A stretch of 64,000 bases of DNA from Azotobacter chroococcum (lineage in GTDB: Bacteria; Pseudomonadota; Gammaproteobacteria; Pseudomonadales; Pseudomonadaceae), in contig NZ_SMMU01000013.1 of NCBI RefSeq assembly GCF_004339665.1, positions 62,001 through 126,000 of the forward strand, in the 5' to 3' direction. Under the pieces are notes generated by a model. The model was not told the DNA's origin and did no database searches. It worked only from the letters and a program-made list of their open reading frames with translations. Each line of letters opens with the position of its first letter. Positions within the stretch are counted from its first letter, which is position 1. The translations under genes were made by a program, and so were the position numbers. Positions 27,707 to 37,061 of this stretch are shown here, in pieces.

Positions 27707-27922
27707 TCAGCTTACGGCTCGCAGTTGATTCAGGCGGTGAATGCCCGCAGTGCCGGTGAGGCCGTCCCAGTTATCACCGCGGCCCTCGCGCCAGCCGTTG
27801 ATCCAGGCCTGTCGCGTCGACGGGTGGGTGAAGGGACAGAGTTCGCGGGATTTGCCATGAATGCCATTCTGATAGCCGCGCAGAAAAGCCCGTTCCAACG
27901 GATCACGTTTGAGTCTTCTCAT
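27707..27922 (-). CDS. rmf: ribosome modulation factor
   Basis: A 71-residue basic protein matching RMF: MRRLKRDPLERAFLRGYQNG at the start, and the conserved CPFTHPSTRQAWINGWREGRGDNWDG in the middle. RMF binds the 30S subunit in stationary phase and pairs 70S ribosomes into inactive 100S dimers. It lies between pyrD and rlmL, the usual place in Pseudomonas. Its long upstream region carries strong hairpins, treated separately as a leader RNA. Confidence 0.95.
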   Translation of the reverse strand: MRRLKRDPLERAFLRGYQNGIHGKSRELCPFTHPSTRQAWINGWREGRGDNWDGLTGTAGIHRLNQLRAVS

Positions 27923-28078
27923 AGGGTGTTGCCCTCACTGTTGACTGTTATGTCCCATTGGCCTCATGGCGAGACCGGGCAGCCTTGGCTGCCGACGAAA
28001 CCGCTGCCGGCGTGGCGGTTTCTTCCCCCGCCGTTGCAGCGAGGGACTTGATTGATTTCTATCCAATGAGTTCTGGCC
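27923..28078 (-). ncRNA. candidate rmf leader RNA
   Basis: The region upstream of rmf is gene-free and holds two strong stems on the rmf strand. One pairs GGCAGCC (27978-27984) with GGCTGCC (27987-27993) around a two-base gap. The other pairs AAACCGC (27998-28004) with GCGGTTT (28015-28021). A structured 5' leader called the rmf RNA motif is known upstream of Pseudomonas rmf genes from comparative genomics, so this is probably that element. Its exact ends are not determined. The remainder of the gap up to 28333 shows no gene. Confidence 0.5.
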
Positions 28079-28333
28079 TGTGAATGACCGTTTTGTCATA
28101 AGAGCGAAACTTTTTCGGTGCTCAGGCGATAAGAATTCATGGAAATTGCCGCTGGTTCGGCAAAACCCCGCTGATTTGGGGCCTTTCAAGCCGGATGGCG
28201 CGAATCTGCCGCCGGCGGGCTCCGTAGTTGTGCTCCATGGGCCATGCGACGAAGGGTCACGCCGCGGGCCTGCCATGATTGAACGGCGTGCCGTCTGGCG
28301 CGCGCTAATTGCCTGAGGCACTGGAAGATTCCC

Positions 28334-30547
28334 ATGTCGGATCGTTACGAACTCGTTCTCACCTGCCCGAAGAGCCTCGAAGGCCTGCTCGCCGAGGAGG
28401 CGGCCGGCCTTGGGCTGGCCGAGGTCCGCGAGCAGGTCGCCGCGGTGCAGGGCCGGGGCGACCTGGAAACCGCCTACCGGCTGTGCCTCTGGTCGCGCCT
28501 GGCCAACCGCGTGCTGCTGGTGCTCGGACGCTTCCCGGTCGGTAACCCCGAAGAGTTGTACCTGGGCGTGCAGGCGGTCGACTGGCAGGATCACCTGCTG
28601 CCGACCGGCAGCCTGGCGGTGGAGTTCAGCGGCCACGGCTCGGGCATCGACAACAGCCATTTCGGCGCCCTCAAGGTCAAGGACGCCATCGTCGACCAGC
28701 TGCGCCGGCACAGCGGTCAGCGCCCCTCGGTGGACAAGCTCGATCCGGACCTGCGCATCCACCTGCGCCTGGACAGGGGCGAGGCGGTGCTGTCCCTGGA
28801 TCTCTCCGGGCACAGCCTGCACCAGCGTGGCTACCGCCTGCAGCAGGGCGCCGCGCCGCTCAAGGAGAACCTTGCCGCGGCGATCCTGATCCGCGCCGGC
28901 TGGCCGCGCATCGCCGCCGAAGGCGGGGCGCTGGCCGACCCGATGTGCGGGGTCGGCACCTTCCTGGTCGAGGCGGGGATGATGGCCGCCGACCTCGCGC
29001 CCAACCTGAGGCGCGAGCACTGGGGCTTCAGCCAGTGGCTGGGGCATGTCCCGGCGCTGTGGAAGAAGCTGCATGCCGAGGCCGAGGCGCGCGCCGCCGC
29101 CGGGCTTTCCCGGCCGCCGCTGTGGATTCGCGGCTACGAGGCCGACCCGCGGCTGATCCAGCCGGCGCGCAACAACATCGAGCGCGCCGGACTGGACGGC
29201 TGGGTGCGGGTCTACCAGGGCGAGCTGGCCACCTTCGAGCCGCACCCGGACCGCGGCCAGAGCGGCCTGGTGGTGTGCAACCCGCCCTACGGCGAGCGCC
29301 TCGGCGATCCGGCCAGCCTGCTCTATCTCTACCAGCACCTCGGCGAGCGCCTGCGCAGCCAGTGCCAGGGCTGGGAGGCGGCGGTGTTCACCGGCGCGCC
29401 GGAGCTGGGCAAGCGCATGGGCATCCGCAGTCACAAGCAGTACGCCCTGTGGAACGGCGCGCTACCGTGCAAGCTGCTGCTGTTCAAGGTCGTGGCAGAG
29501 CAGTTCGTCACCGGGCGCAACGAGCCGGCGCCGAGCCAGGCGCGGATGATCGGCGGCCAGCTGGTGGAGCGTCCGCCGGCGGTGCGCAGCGAGCCGGCAC
29601 GACTGTCCGAGGGCGGGCAGATGTTCGCCAACCGCCTGCAGAAGAATCTCAAGACCCTCGGCAAGTGGGCTCGCCGCGCAGGCATCGAGTGCTACCGGCT
29701 GTACGATGCCGACATGCCGGAATACGCCCTGGCGGTGGACCTGTACCGCGACTGGGTGCACGTGCAGGAGTACGCGCCGCCGCGCTCGATCGACCCGGAA
29801 AAGGCCCAGGCACGCCTGCTCGACGCCCTGGCGGCGATCCCCCAGGCGCTGGACATCGACCCGGCGCGGGTGGTCATCAAGCGCCGCGAGCGCCAGGCCG
29901 GCAAGAAGCAGTACGAGCGCCAGGACCAGCAGGGCCGCTTCATGGAGGTCGGCGAGGGCGGCGTGAGGCTGCTGGTCAACCTCACCGACTACCTGGACAC
30001 CGGGCTGTTCCTCGACCACCGTCCGCTGCGCCTGCGCATCCAGCGCGAGGCGGCCGGCCGGCGCTTCCTCAACCTGTACTGCTACACGGCGACGGCCACC
30101 GTGCATGCGGCCAAGGGCGGTGCGCGCAGCACCACCAGCGTCGACCTGTCGAAGACCTACCTCGACTGGGCGCGGCGCAACCTGGCGCTCAACGGCTTCT
30201 CCGACAAGCACCGGCTGGAGCAGGCCGACGTGATGGAGTGGCTGGAGAAGGACCGCGGCGAATACGAGCTGATCTTCATCGATCCGCCGACCTTCTCCAA
30301 CTCCAAGCGCATGGAAGGAGTGTTCGACGTGCAGCGCGACCAGGTGCGCCTGCTCGACCTGGCCATGGCGCGGCTGGCCAGGGGTGGGGTGCTGTACTTC
30401 TCCAACAACTTCCGCAAGTTCCAGCTCGATCCCGGGCTCGAGCAGCGCTACGCGGTGGAGGAGATCAGCGCGCAGACCCTGGATGCGGACTTCGCCCGCA
30501 ACCCGAAGATCCACCGCGCCTGGCGGCTGCAGGCGAAACAGGACTGA
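28334..30547 (+). CDS. rlmL: bifunctional 23S rRNA methyltransferase RlmKL
   Basis: A 737-residue enzyme that makes m2G2445 and m7G2069 in 23S rRNA. Residues 1-155 include the THUMP RNA-binding domain. The RlmL methyltransferase domain follows with DPMCGVGTFLVEA and the catalytic NPPYGER near residue 316. The RlmK half from about 430 has the SAM site NLYCYTATATVHAAKGG and the catalytic IDPPTFSNSKRM. The second position of the RlmK glycine loop is Ala rather than Gly, which I believe is normal in pseudomonads. It is convergent with dacB. Confidence 0.94.
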   Translation: MSDRYELVLTCPKSLEGLLAEEAAGLGLAEVREQVAAVQGRGDLETAYRLCLWSRLANRVLLVLGRFPVGNPEELYLGVQAVDWQDHLLPTGSLAVEFSGHGSGIDNSHFGALKVKDAIVDQLRRHSGQRPSVDKLDPDLRIHLRLDRGEAVLSLDLSGHSLHQRGYRLQQGAAPLKENLAAAILIRAGWPRIAAEGGALADPMCGVGTFLVEAGMMAADLAPNLRREHWGFSQWLGHVPALWKKLHAEAEARAAAGLSRPPLWIRGYEADPRLIQPARNNIERAGLDGWVRVYQGELATFEPHPDRGQSGLVVCNPPYGERLGDPASLLYLYQHLGERLRSQCQGWEAAVFTGAPELGKRMGIRSHKQYALWNGALPCKLLLFKVVAEQFVTGRNEPAPSQARMIGGQLVERPPAVRSEPARLSEGGQMFANRLQKNLKTLGKWARRAGIECYRLYDADMPEYALAVDLYRDWVHVQEYAPPRSIDPEKAQARLLDALAAIPQALDIDPARVVIKRRERQAGKKQYERQDQQGRFMEVGEGGVRLLVNLTDYLDTGLFLDHRPLRLRIQREAAGRRFLNLYCYTATATVHAAKGGARSTTSVDLSKTYLDWARRNLALNGFSDKHRLEQADVMEWLEKDRGEYELIFIDPPTFSNSKRMEGVFDVQRDQVRLLDLAMARLARGGVLYFSNNFRKFQLDPGLEQRYAVEEISAQTLDADFARNPKIHRAWRLQAKQD

Positions 30548-30551
30548 GGGC

Positions 30552-30582
30552 GGCGGGCCGCTCCGCCAGGGAGCGGCCCGCC
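30552..30582. terminator. bidirectional hairpin between rlmL and dacB
   Basis: A perfect 13-base GC stem (GGCGGGCCGCTCC and its complement) with a five-base loop fills the 42-base gap between the two convergent genes. There is no T run, but the strength and position suggest a shared transcript end. Confidence 0.6.
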
Positions 30583-30589
30583 CGGAGGG

Positions 30590-32050
30590 TCAGCGCTGGG
30601 CGGTGTCGGACAGCTTCGGCTGGCGGTACAGGTCGACCAGCACCTGATCGAGGATCGACGAGGCGCCCCAGGGCCGCGAATGGTTGAGGATGGCGACCAC
30701 CGCCCAGGTGTGGCCGTTCTGGTCGCGGCTGAAGCCGGCGATGGCGCGCACGGTGTTCAGGGTGCCGGTCTTGATGTGCGCCTCGCCGACCAGCGGGGTG
30801 CGGCGCAGGCGCTTGCGCATGGTGCCGTCCATCGCCACCAGCGGCATCGAGGAAATGAATTCGGCCGCATAGGGACTGTGCCAGGCGGCCCTGAGCATCT
30901 CGGCCATTTCCCGCGCGCTGATCCGCTCGATCCGCGACAGGCCGGAGCCGTTCTCCATCACCAAGTGCCGCGCGTCGATGCCCTTCTGCGTCATCCACTG
31001 GCTCACCGCGCGGTACGCCGCCTGGGCGTCGTCGGCGTCGGCACCGCTGCGGTACTGCCTGCCAATGCTGAGGAACAACTGGCGGGCCATGGTGTTGTTG
31101 CTGAACTTGTTGACGTCGCGAATGATCTCCACCACGTCCGGCGAGACGGCGCGGACCAGCAGGCGCGCCTGGCGGGGCACCTCGCCGAGGCGGTCCTGGC
31201 CCTGGATGCTGCCGCCCAGCTCCTGCCAGATGGCGCGCACGGCGCCGGCGGCGTAGGTCTGGTGGTCGAGCGGGGCGATGTAGCTCTGCGCGCTGCAGCC
31301 GGCCGGCAGCGAGCCGGTGACCACCATGCTGTGGCCCCTGTCCTGCGGAATCAGGTTGTAGCGCACGTTCGGCCAGTCCGGACAGGCGCTGGCCGGCAGC
31401 GCCTTGACCTGGTTGTCGATGGTCATGCCGGCGATCGGCGGCTCGACGCTGACCTGCACCTTGCCGGGCTCGGCGCGGGCGATGAAGCGCAGCGCCTTGA
31501 GGTTGACCAGCAGGGAGTCGGGCTCGACCAGGAAGGGCTTGCTGCTGTCGCCGCCGTCATCGTTGAACGTCGGCAGCTGCGGCTTCACGAAGTGGCTGCG
31601 GTCGAGCACCAGATCGCCGCGCACCTCGCGTACGCCGTTGGCGCGCAGATCACGCATCAGCAGCCAGAGCTTCTCCATGTTCAGCTTGGGGTCGCCGCCG
31701 CCCTTCAGGTACAGGTTGCCGTCCAGCACGCCGTCGCGCAGCGGGCCGTCGGTGTAGAACTGGGTCTGCCACTTGTGGGTCGGGCCGAGCAACTCGAGGG
31801 CGGCATAGGTGGTCACCAGCTTCATGGTCGAGGCTGGGTTCAGCGGCACGTCGGCGTTGACGATAGTCGGGGTGCCCGGTCCGGTGAGTGGCAGTACCAC
31901 CAGGGACAGGGCGTTGCCGGGGAGCTTGTGGGCACTCAGCGCCTGCTGGACATTCTTCGGCAGCGTGGTGTTGATCTGGGCTGCGCCCGCCGACAGTGCG
32001 AGCGGCAGCAGCAGGCTGGCAATGGCCAGCCGGCGAAAGGTTGCAATCAT
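30590..32050 (-). CDS. dacB: D-alanyl-D-alanine carboxypeptidase/endopeptidase, PBP4
   Basis: A 486-residue periplasmic class C penicillin-binding protein. It has a signal peptide (LAIASLLLPLALSAGA). The active-site SxxK is S74-T-M-K77, the SxN motif lies in KFSNNTMARQ, and the KTG box is in HIKTGTLN. A large insertion between the first two motifs is typical of PBP4. It trims peptidoglycan side chains and cross-links. In P. aeruginosa its loss induces AmpC beta-lactamase through AmpR and CreBC. All catalytic residues are present. Confidence 0.95.
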   Translation of the reverse strand: MIATFRRLAIASLLLPLALSAGAAQINTTLPKNVQQALSAHKLPGNALSLVVLPLTGPGTPTIVNADVPLNPASTMKLVTTYAALELLGPTHKWQTQFYTDGPLRDGVLDGNLYLKGGGDPKLNMEKLWLLMRDLRANGVREVRGDLVLDRSHFVKPQLPTFNDDGGDSSKPFLVEPDSLLVNLKALRFIARAEPGKVQVSVEPPIAGMTIDNQVKALPASACPDWPNVRYNLIPQDRGHSMVVTGSLPAGCSAQSYIAPLDHQTYAAGAVRAIWQELGGSIQGQDRLGEVPRQARLLVRAVSPDVVEIIRDVNKFSNNTMARQLFLSIGRQYRSGADADDAQAAYRAVSQWMTQKGIDARHLVMENGSGLSRIERISAREMAEMLRAAWHSPYAAEFISSMPLVAMDGTMRKRLRRTPLVGEAHIKTGTLNTVRAIAGFSRDQNGHTWAVVAILNHSRPWGASSILDQVLVDLYRQPKLSDTAQR

Positions 32051-32186
32051 CGAGGGTGCCCCTCCGACTCAGGGCTGAACGAAGCGAAATGGGTGAAAAA
32101 TCCGGCGGCTCCGGGAATGGGGTCGCATTATGCCCGAAGCGCGGCGGCCGATGGCTGCCCGATGTGCGGATCGCCGGTCGCACGCT

Positions 32187-33248
32187 TCAGCGCGGCAGCC
32201 CATCCGTGCCGGAGCGGGCGCTACGCCAGACCTGCAGCCGGCGCCTGACGTTCAGGGTCAGCGCCACCAGCAGCGCGAGCGACACGCCGATCAGGCTGCC
32301 GAGTAGGCGTTCGCGGTCCAGCTGCCAGTCCTGCGCCAGGCTCTCGGCCAGCAGGAGGATGCAGAAGGTCATCTGCAGCACGTAGAGGCTGTAGCGCCCC
32401 ACCTGGAAGGCGCGACCGAGCAGGGTCAGCGCCAGCACCAGGGCGACCATCTGCGCCGGGTTCTGCAGGCTCTCGCCGAGCAGCACCAGCAGGCCGGCGG
32501 CGAGCAGGACGCTCAGGGCGATCTTGAAGGCGCGCGGCAGCCGGCCCTTGAGGTCGATCTGCAGGCTGGTGACCACCGCCAGGGTCAGCCAGTAGCCGCG
32601 CGGCTGTCCGGCCAGGTTGACGATCAGGCCGGCCAGGCCGCAGACCAGGCTGCAGCCCAGGGCATACAGACGCCACTGCGGGTGCGGCAGGCGCGCCGCG
32701 TGCTGGCGCAGCACCTTCAGCACGTTGGGCAGGCGTGGCATGTAGGGCCACAGGCGCAGGCCGTGCAGGCCACGCAGGGTGAAGGCGAGCAGGGTCGCCC
32801 AGAGGCCGCCGAGGGTGAACAGGGTGGCCACGGCATAGGGGTTGGGCATGCTGCCCAGGTACTGCTGGCCCTGGCCGAGACACAGGCAGACCAGCATGCC
32901 GAGGCCCAGCTTGCCGGCCTCGCGGCCGAAGCGCTGCAGCCAGGCGAGCAGCAGGCCGCCGGCGGCGAACACCAGCAGGCTCTCCAGCGGGCCGGGTGCG
33001 GACCAGAAGCCCAGGCCCGCGCTGCAGGCGCCGAGCAGGGTGAGCAGGAGCATGCGCAGCATGCCGAAGCGGTGCAGGGGGTCGGCCTGGGCAGCGAGGA
33101 AGGCGCCGATCGACGCCCAGAGAAAGCCGGAGTGGCCGCTGAACAGCCCGAGCAGCAGGGGCAGGGCGCAGCCGAGGGTGGCCACGATGGCCGCTCCCCA
33201 GGTGGGGGCGGCCGTCCATTGGTGGCGGGAGGGTAGAAAGCGGAGCAT
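32187..33248 (-). CDS. FUSC-family inner-membrane transporter
   Basis: A 353-residue polytopic membrane protein. Two blocks of closely packed helices (about residues 15-145 and 190-335) have the alternating GLxxxxLAxLL texture of FUSC/YccS/aromatic-acid-exporter proteins, separated by a short cytoplasmic stretch around WPYMPRLPNVLKVLRQH. Such proteins export organic acids or similar compounds; the substrate here is unknown. The ATG at 33248 has AAGGAA upstream. A longer frame crossing dgt is spurious. Confidence 0.85.
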   Translation of the reverse strand: MLRFLPSRHQWTAAPTWGAAIVATLGCALPLLLGLFSGHSGFLWASIGAFLAAQADPLHRFGMLRMLLLTLLGACSAGLGFWSAPGPLESLLVFAAGGLLLAWLQRFGREAGKLGLGMLVCLCLGQGQQYLGSMPNPYAVATLFTLGGLWATLLAFTLRGLHGLRLWPYMPRLPNVLKVLRQHAARLPHPQWRLYALGCSLVCGLAGLIVNLAGQPRGYWLTLAVVTSLQIDLKGRLPRAFKIALSVLLAAGLLVLLGESLQNPAQMVALVLALTLLGRAFQVGRYSLYVLQMTFCILLLAESLAQDWQLDRERLLGSLIGVSLALLVALTLNVRRRLQVWRSARSGTDGLPR

Positions 33249-33328
33249 CGGCTGCGTTCCTTCTTCACTTCGATGCGGCCGGGGGCCTCGTGCCCCTCGC
33301 CGGGCTTCGGCCAGCGGGTCGCAGACGC

Positions 33329-34660
33329 TTATGCGGGGCCGGCAAGCCCTTTCATTTCCCGAGCCATCTCGGTGGCATAGCCGTCGGTCATGCCGGCGAT
33401 GAAGTCGATCATGCGCAGGAAGGCATGGTACAGCGGCCACTGCGGGTCCGGGGCGTTGTTGCCGAGCAGGTCGAGGATGCGCCGGTTCTTGAACGACGGC
33501 CGCCGCCCGCCGTGCTGTTCCAGCGCCGCGCCGCAGAAGGCGTCGAGCAGGGTCTCCAGGGTGGTGTAGGCGCCGATCTCGTGGAGGGTCTTGCGCTTGT
33601 CGTGGAAGATCTTCTCGCGGGCGATGCGCTTGGCCTGCAGCACGCAGTCCTTGGACGGTCCGTACATGTGTTCGACCAGATCGCCGCTCAGGCTGCCGGC
33701 GAGCAGGGCTTTCTGCTGTTCGACGAAGGCCCGTGCCGCCGCGTTGGTCAGGTGCTCGATGGCCTTGCCGCGCAGGATCGCCAGCTTGCGCCGCCGCGAG
33801 TCGCGCGGGCCGAGCTGGCGGTAGGACTCCGGCAGGTCGTCGCCGACCAGGCCGAGCAGCAGGGCCTCGACCTCGGGGTAGTCGAGCAGCCCCATTTCCA
33901 GGCCGTCTTCCAGGTCGATCAGCGCGTAGCAGATATCGTCCGCCGCCTCCATCAGGTAGACCAGCGGATGGCGCGCCCAGCGCTGCTCGTCCAGCTGCGG
34001 CAGGCCGAGCTTCCCGGCGATCTGTTCGAGCAGCGGCAGCTCGCTCTGGTAGCAGCCGAACTTGTGCTTCTTGTAGCCCAGGGCGGGGGCATGGCGCGAG
34101 GCCCAGGGGTATTTGAGGTAGGCGCCGAGGGTGGCGTAGGTGAGCCGGGTGCCGCCGTCGAACTGGTGGTATTCCAGCTGGGTGAGCACGCGAAAGCCCT
34201 GGGCGTTGCCCTCGAAGTGCAGGAAGTCGTCGCGCTCGGCCTCGCCCATCCCGTCCAGCCAGCCGCGCTCGGCGGCCTGATGGAACCAGTAGCGGATGGC
34301 ATCCTCGCCGGAGTGGCCGAACGGCGGGTTGCCGATGTCGTGGGCCAGGCAGGCGGACTGGACGATCATGCCGAGGTCGGCGGGGCCGCACCAGTCCGGC
34401 AGGGCGTCGCGCAGCACCTCGCCGACCCGCATGCCCAGCGAGCGACCGACGCAGCTGACTTCCAGTGAGTGGGTCAGGCGGGTGTGGATGTGGTCGTTGC
34501 TGGACACCGGATGCACCTGGGTCTTGCGCCCCAGGCGCCGGAACGCCCCGGAGAAGATGATGCGGTCGTGGTCCTTGTGGAAGGGGCTGCGGCCCAGTTC
34601 GTCGACGCTGTGCACCGATTTGCCCAGGCGTTCCCGGGTCAGTAGGGTTTGCCAGTCCAA
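33329..34660 (-). CDS. dgt: dGTP triphosphohydrolase, HD superfamily
   Basis: A 443-residue enzyme that splits dNTPs, classically dGTP, to the nucleoside and triphosphate, tuning nucleotide pools. The HD metal site is visible as [11 protein letters not shown] near residue 59, [17 protein letters not shown] near 105-121 and the downstream Asp in [15 protein letters not shown]. Residue order fits the Dgt/dGTPase-like family rather than RelA/SpoT. It sits upstream of the FUSC gene on the same strand with an 80-base gap. Confidence 0.92.
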   Translation of the reverse strand: MDWQTLLTRERLGKSVHSVDELGRSPFHKDHDRIIFSGAFRRLGRKTQVHPVSSNDHIHTRLTHSLEVSCVGRSLGMRVGEVLRDALPDWCGPADLGMIVQSACLAHDIGNPPFGHSGEDAIRYWFHQAAERGWLDGMGEAERDDFLHFEGNAQGFRVLTQLEYHQFDGGTRLTYATLGAYLKYPWASRHAPALGYKKHKFGCYQSELPLLEQIAGKLGLPQLDEQRWARHPLVYLMEAADDICYALIDLEDGLEMGLLDYPEVEALLLGLVGDDLPESYRQLGPRDSRRRKLAILRGKAIEHLTNAAARAFVEQQKALLAGSLSGDLVEHMYGPSKDCVLQAKRIAREKIFHDKRKTLHEIGAYTTLETLLDAFCGAALEQHGGRRPSFKNRRILDLLGNNAPDPQWPLYHAFLRMIDFIAGMTDGYATEMAREMKGLAGPA

Positions 34661-34757
34661 AGCCGTTCCTCGTTGTTCAGTGGGCAGCCGGCACGGGGGC
34701 CGAACGCGCGGGCCGCCGTGCGACTGCCAGCCATCCTTGGGCAGTGTGAAGAATCCG

Positions 34758-35102
34758 TCAAGCCTGCGGTCTGGGCGGTGCCTGCGGCGGCTTCGGCGGG
34801 TGGGATTCGCGGTAGTAGCGCAGGCCGGCGCTGACCAGGGGATAGGCTTCCAGGGCGAACAGCGCCAGCTTGCCGAAGCGGCCCAGGCGTTTGCCGAACA
34901 GGCTCAGCAGCAGTGCCCCACCGACGGCCAGCGGCGTGCCCTTGCCCGGCCTGGCGCGGCTGGGGGCGAACAGCTGGCCGAACTGGCGCAGCGGATGACG
35001 CAGCGGCTCGGCGTGATAGTCGAGCTGCTGGCGCTGCATCTCCATGCGCAGGCGTACCAGCTCCTTGCGCATCTCCAGCGGGGTGCGGCGGCGCGGGCTC
35101 AT
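34758..35102 (-). CDS. conserved hypothetical membrane-linked protein (YqjK-position)
   Basis: A 114-residue basic protein. The amino half is charged and helical ([20 protein letters not shown]). A hydrophobic segment follows ([35 protein letters not shown]), then a proline-rich tail. It is the last of three genes with the YqjD/YqjE-like proteins and overlaps the upstream one by four bases, so it probably acts with them. Its place matches E. coli yqjK, but sequence likeness to YqjK is too weak to assert. Confidence 0.72.
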   Translation of the reverse strand: MSPRRRTPLEMRKELVRLRMEMQRQQLDYHAEPLRHPLRQFGQLFAPSRARPGKGTPLAVGGALLLSLFGKRLGRFGKLALFALEAYPLVSAGLRYYRESHPPKPPQAPPRPQA

Positions 35103-35485
35103 GGCAGCAGCTCCCGGTTGCGCGCCAGTTCCTCGAGGCTTGCCTGGAACGGATGCTCGCTGCGCCGCGCCAGCTTCAGCGTGCGGGCGATGCAGAACAG
35201 CAGGGCCAGGCCGTAGGCGAGGCACAGGCCGAGGATCGCGGCCAGCCGGTGGCTGTCCCAGAAGACGACGACCACGGCGGCGGACAGGCCGATCAGCAGC
35301 AGCAGGCCGAACAGCAGGCACAGGCTGGCGAAGATGAACAGCCGGAAGGCGTAGCCCTTTTCCTCCTGGAGCTCGATGCCGAGCAGCTCCAGGTGGTTCT
35401 GCAGCAAGCCGAGCAGGGCGCCGCCGAAGCGTTTCAGGGACGGCGTGCGGTCTTCCCCGGACGGCGGCGGTGGCGAGGCATCCAT
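35099..35485 (-). CDS. YqjE-like (phage holin family) membrane protein
   Basis: A 128-residue protein with two adjacent membrane helices at about residues 47-72 and 80-102 (FIFASLCLLFGLLLLIGLSA and LAAILGLCLAYGLALLFCIA) between charged ends. This fits the DUF1469/YqjE group loosely called phage holin family. It lies between the YqjD-like gene and the small basic protein in one operon. These membrane proteins are linked to ribosome or envelope association in stationary phase in E. coli; the role here is inference. Confidence 0.8.
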   Translation of the reverse strand: MDASPPPPSGEDRTPSLKRFGGALLGLLQNHLELLGIELQEEKGYAFRLFIFASLCLLFGLLLLIGLSAAVVVVFWDSHRLAAILGLCLAYGLALLFCIARTLKLARRSEHPFQASLEELARNRELLP

Positions 35486-35505
35486 TGGCGACGACTCCCA
35501 GGCAA

Positions 35506-35901
35506 TCAGCGGCGGCCGGCCAGCAGGCCGAACAGCAGGCCGACCCCGGCGGCGATGCCGAGCGCCTTCCAGGGATGGCTGTGGACATACGCCTCGGTGG
35601 CCTGGATGGCCGCCTGTCCCTGGTCGCGCAGCCGCTCCTCGCTATCCTTGAGGGTCTCGCGGGCGCGCTCGAGGTTGCTCTCGATCTTCGCCCGCAGGGC
35701 GTCCGCCTCGTCGCCGGTCACCTCGGCGCCGTGGCGCAGCAGGCGTTCGGTGTCGTCGAGCAGGGCGTGGAACTCGTCGATCACCGCCTGCTGGGCGCGC
35801 TGCAGGTTGCGCCGGTGCACCGAGGCCGATGCGCACGGCTCCCAGCTGCAGGTGTGGGGGTCGGAGGAGGCCGACTGGGTTTGGCTGCTGTCCATGGTCA
35901 T
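35506..35901 (-). CDS. DUF883 family protein (YqjD/ElaB-like)
   Basis: A 131-residue protein: a long amphipathic helical region (QQAVIDEFHALLDDTERLL, ALRAKIESNLERARETLKD), the conserved AYVHSHPWKALGIAAG and a single C-terminal membrane anchor ending GLLAGRR. This is the DUF883 signature. E. coli members YqjD and ElaB are tail-anchored, bind ribosomes in stationary phase and are RpoS-controlled. A GAGGA site precedes the start at 35901. It is divergent from the glutaredoxin-like gene across 164 bases. Confidence 0.88.
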   Translation of the reverse strand: MTMDSSQTQSASSDPHTCSWEPCASASVHRRNLQRAQQAVIDEFHALLDDTERLLRHGAEVTGDEADALRAKIESNLERARETLKDSEERLRDQGQAAIQATEAYVHSHPWKALGIAAGVGLLFGLLAGRR

Positions 35902-36065
35902 GCTGGATGGTCCTCATCACGGGGTGGGCAATGGCGGCCGAATGCCGGCGGCGGCCAGGCAAGCTGCGCCTGCGGGGCGGCTTGCGCTTCCGCGGCTTGC
36001 GCTTCCGCCATAGGGTGTCTTGGTTGCATGTTAGACTTCAAGTTCATTGTCGTTAGGAGGCGCCC

Positions 36066-36323
36066 ATGCTCCCCGAGTGCCAGCTGTTCGGAACCCTCGG
36101 TTGCCATCTCTGCGAGCAGGCCGAGAGCCTGTTGATGCCCTTCGTCGAGAACGGCCTGCTGGTCGAGCTGGTCGACATCGCCGAGGACGAGCGCCAAGCC
36201 GAGCGCTATGGCCTGCGCATCCCCGTACTGCGGCGACTGGACAACGGCGGCGAGCTGGACTGGCCCTTCGAGGCGGAGCAGGTCGCCACCTTTCTGAGCC
36301 GGCCGGAACTCAGCGGCTGCTGA
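36066..36323 (+). CDS. glutaredoxin-like protein (DUF836)
   Basis: An 85-residue thioredoxin-fold protein with a redox-like CHLC motif at about residues 13-16, the cis-Pro in RIPVLRR, and the ending of the glutaredoxin-2-like/DUF836 group. A strong TAGGAGG ribosome site lies seven bases upstream. The last 14 bases overlap the end of the oppositely directed nuclease-like gene, so each codes through the other's stop. Its electron donor and target are unknown. Confidence 0.85.
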   Translation: MLPECQLFGTLGCHLCEQAESLLMPFVENGLLVELVDIAEDERQAERYGLRIPVLRRLDNGGELDWPFEAEQVATFLSRPELSGC

Positions 36324-36813
36324 GCCGACTACTGCGCTCGCTGCGCCATTGCCAGGGCGGGACGATCTCCGCCTGCGGCAAACCCCAGAGGCCGCGCTGC
36401 AGGGAGCGGGCCTCGGCCTCCAGCGCGGGCAGGCGCGAATCGCCTTCGCCCTCGTCGTAGGCCCAGGCCGAGCCCTGCCGGACCATGGCGTCATTGACGT
36501 AGAGGTCGCCGAGGTAGACGCGGGCGACCTTGAGCCCGTAACGCGTCTGCTTGACGACCTCCAGCCGGATTTCCTTGTTGTAGACCAGGCGGAACAGCTG
36601 CAACTGGGCCAGCTGCCCGTACGGCTGGGCGCTTTCCGGAGCGTCGAGATCGGCCAGGCGGACCTCGATCCGCTGCTTGCTCGGGCTCAGGCAGGTCAGG
36701 CTGTCGCCGTCCTGCACGCGGATGACTCGGCAGGTCGGTTCGGCGGCATGGAGGGAGGTCGTGAACAGCAACGCAATGGCGCCGCATGCGCCAACTGCAC
36801 TGGAAATGTTCAT
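36310..36813 (-). CDS. exported thermonuclease-fold protein, catalytic Arg replaced
   Basis: A 167-residue protein with a signal peptide (SSAVGACGAIALLFTTSLHAA) and a staphylococcal-nuclease domain: VIRVQDGDSLTC, VRLADLDAPES and VNDAMVRQGSAWAYDE. The Arg and Glu equivalent to R35 and E43 of the staphylococcal enzyme are present. The usual YGR, which supplies R87, reads YGL in TRYGLKVARVYLG. Activity may therefore be low or absent, unless the nearby Arg substitutes. A longer upstream frame lacks a signal sequence. It overlaps the glutaredoxin-like gene tail to tail by 14 bases. Confidence 0.82.
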   Translation of the reverse strand: MNISSAVGACGAIALLFTTSLHAAEPTCRVIRVQDGDSLTCLSPSKQRIEVRLADLDAPESAQPYGQLAQLQLFRLVYNKEIRLEVVKQTRYGLKVARVYLGDLYVNDAMVRQGSAWAYDEGEGDSRLPALEAEARSLQRGLWGLPQAEIVPPWQWRSERSSRLSSR

Positions 36814-37061
36814 TCTTGCTTCGCGAGAAAGCCCTGCCTCGCCGGACAGGGGGGATAGCCTGTCACGCACAGCGTGATCCGTCTTCTCGCATTCTCCGGG
36901 TCGGGGGCTATCGAACGGGCTGACTGGAAGCCGCGGCTTTCCGCCTACGGCCGTTCCTGGCACCAAGCGGTTACTGCTCTCGTTGATTGCCTGTCCGGGG
37001 CTGGACTGCTCGTCCCGGGGCGCCCTGCCGCATGGGCGGGGCTACGTAGGAGGATAGTAAG

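Noticed and set aside
28080-28316. A 78-codon frame in the rmf-rlmL gap
   Set aside because: No ribosome site, no resemblance to any family, and codon use unlike the neighbours; it overlaps the control region.
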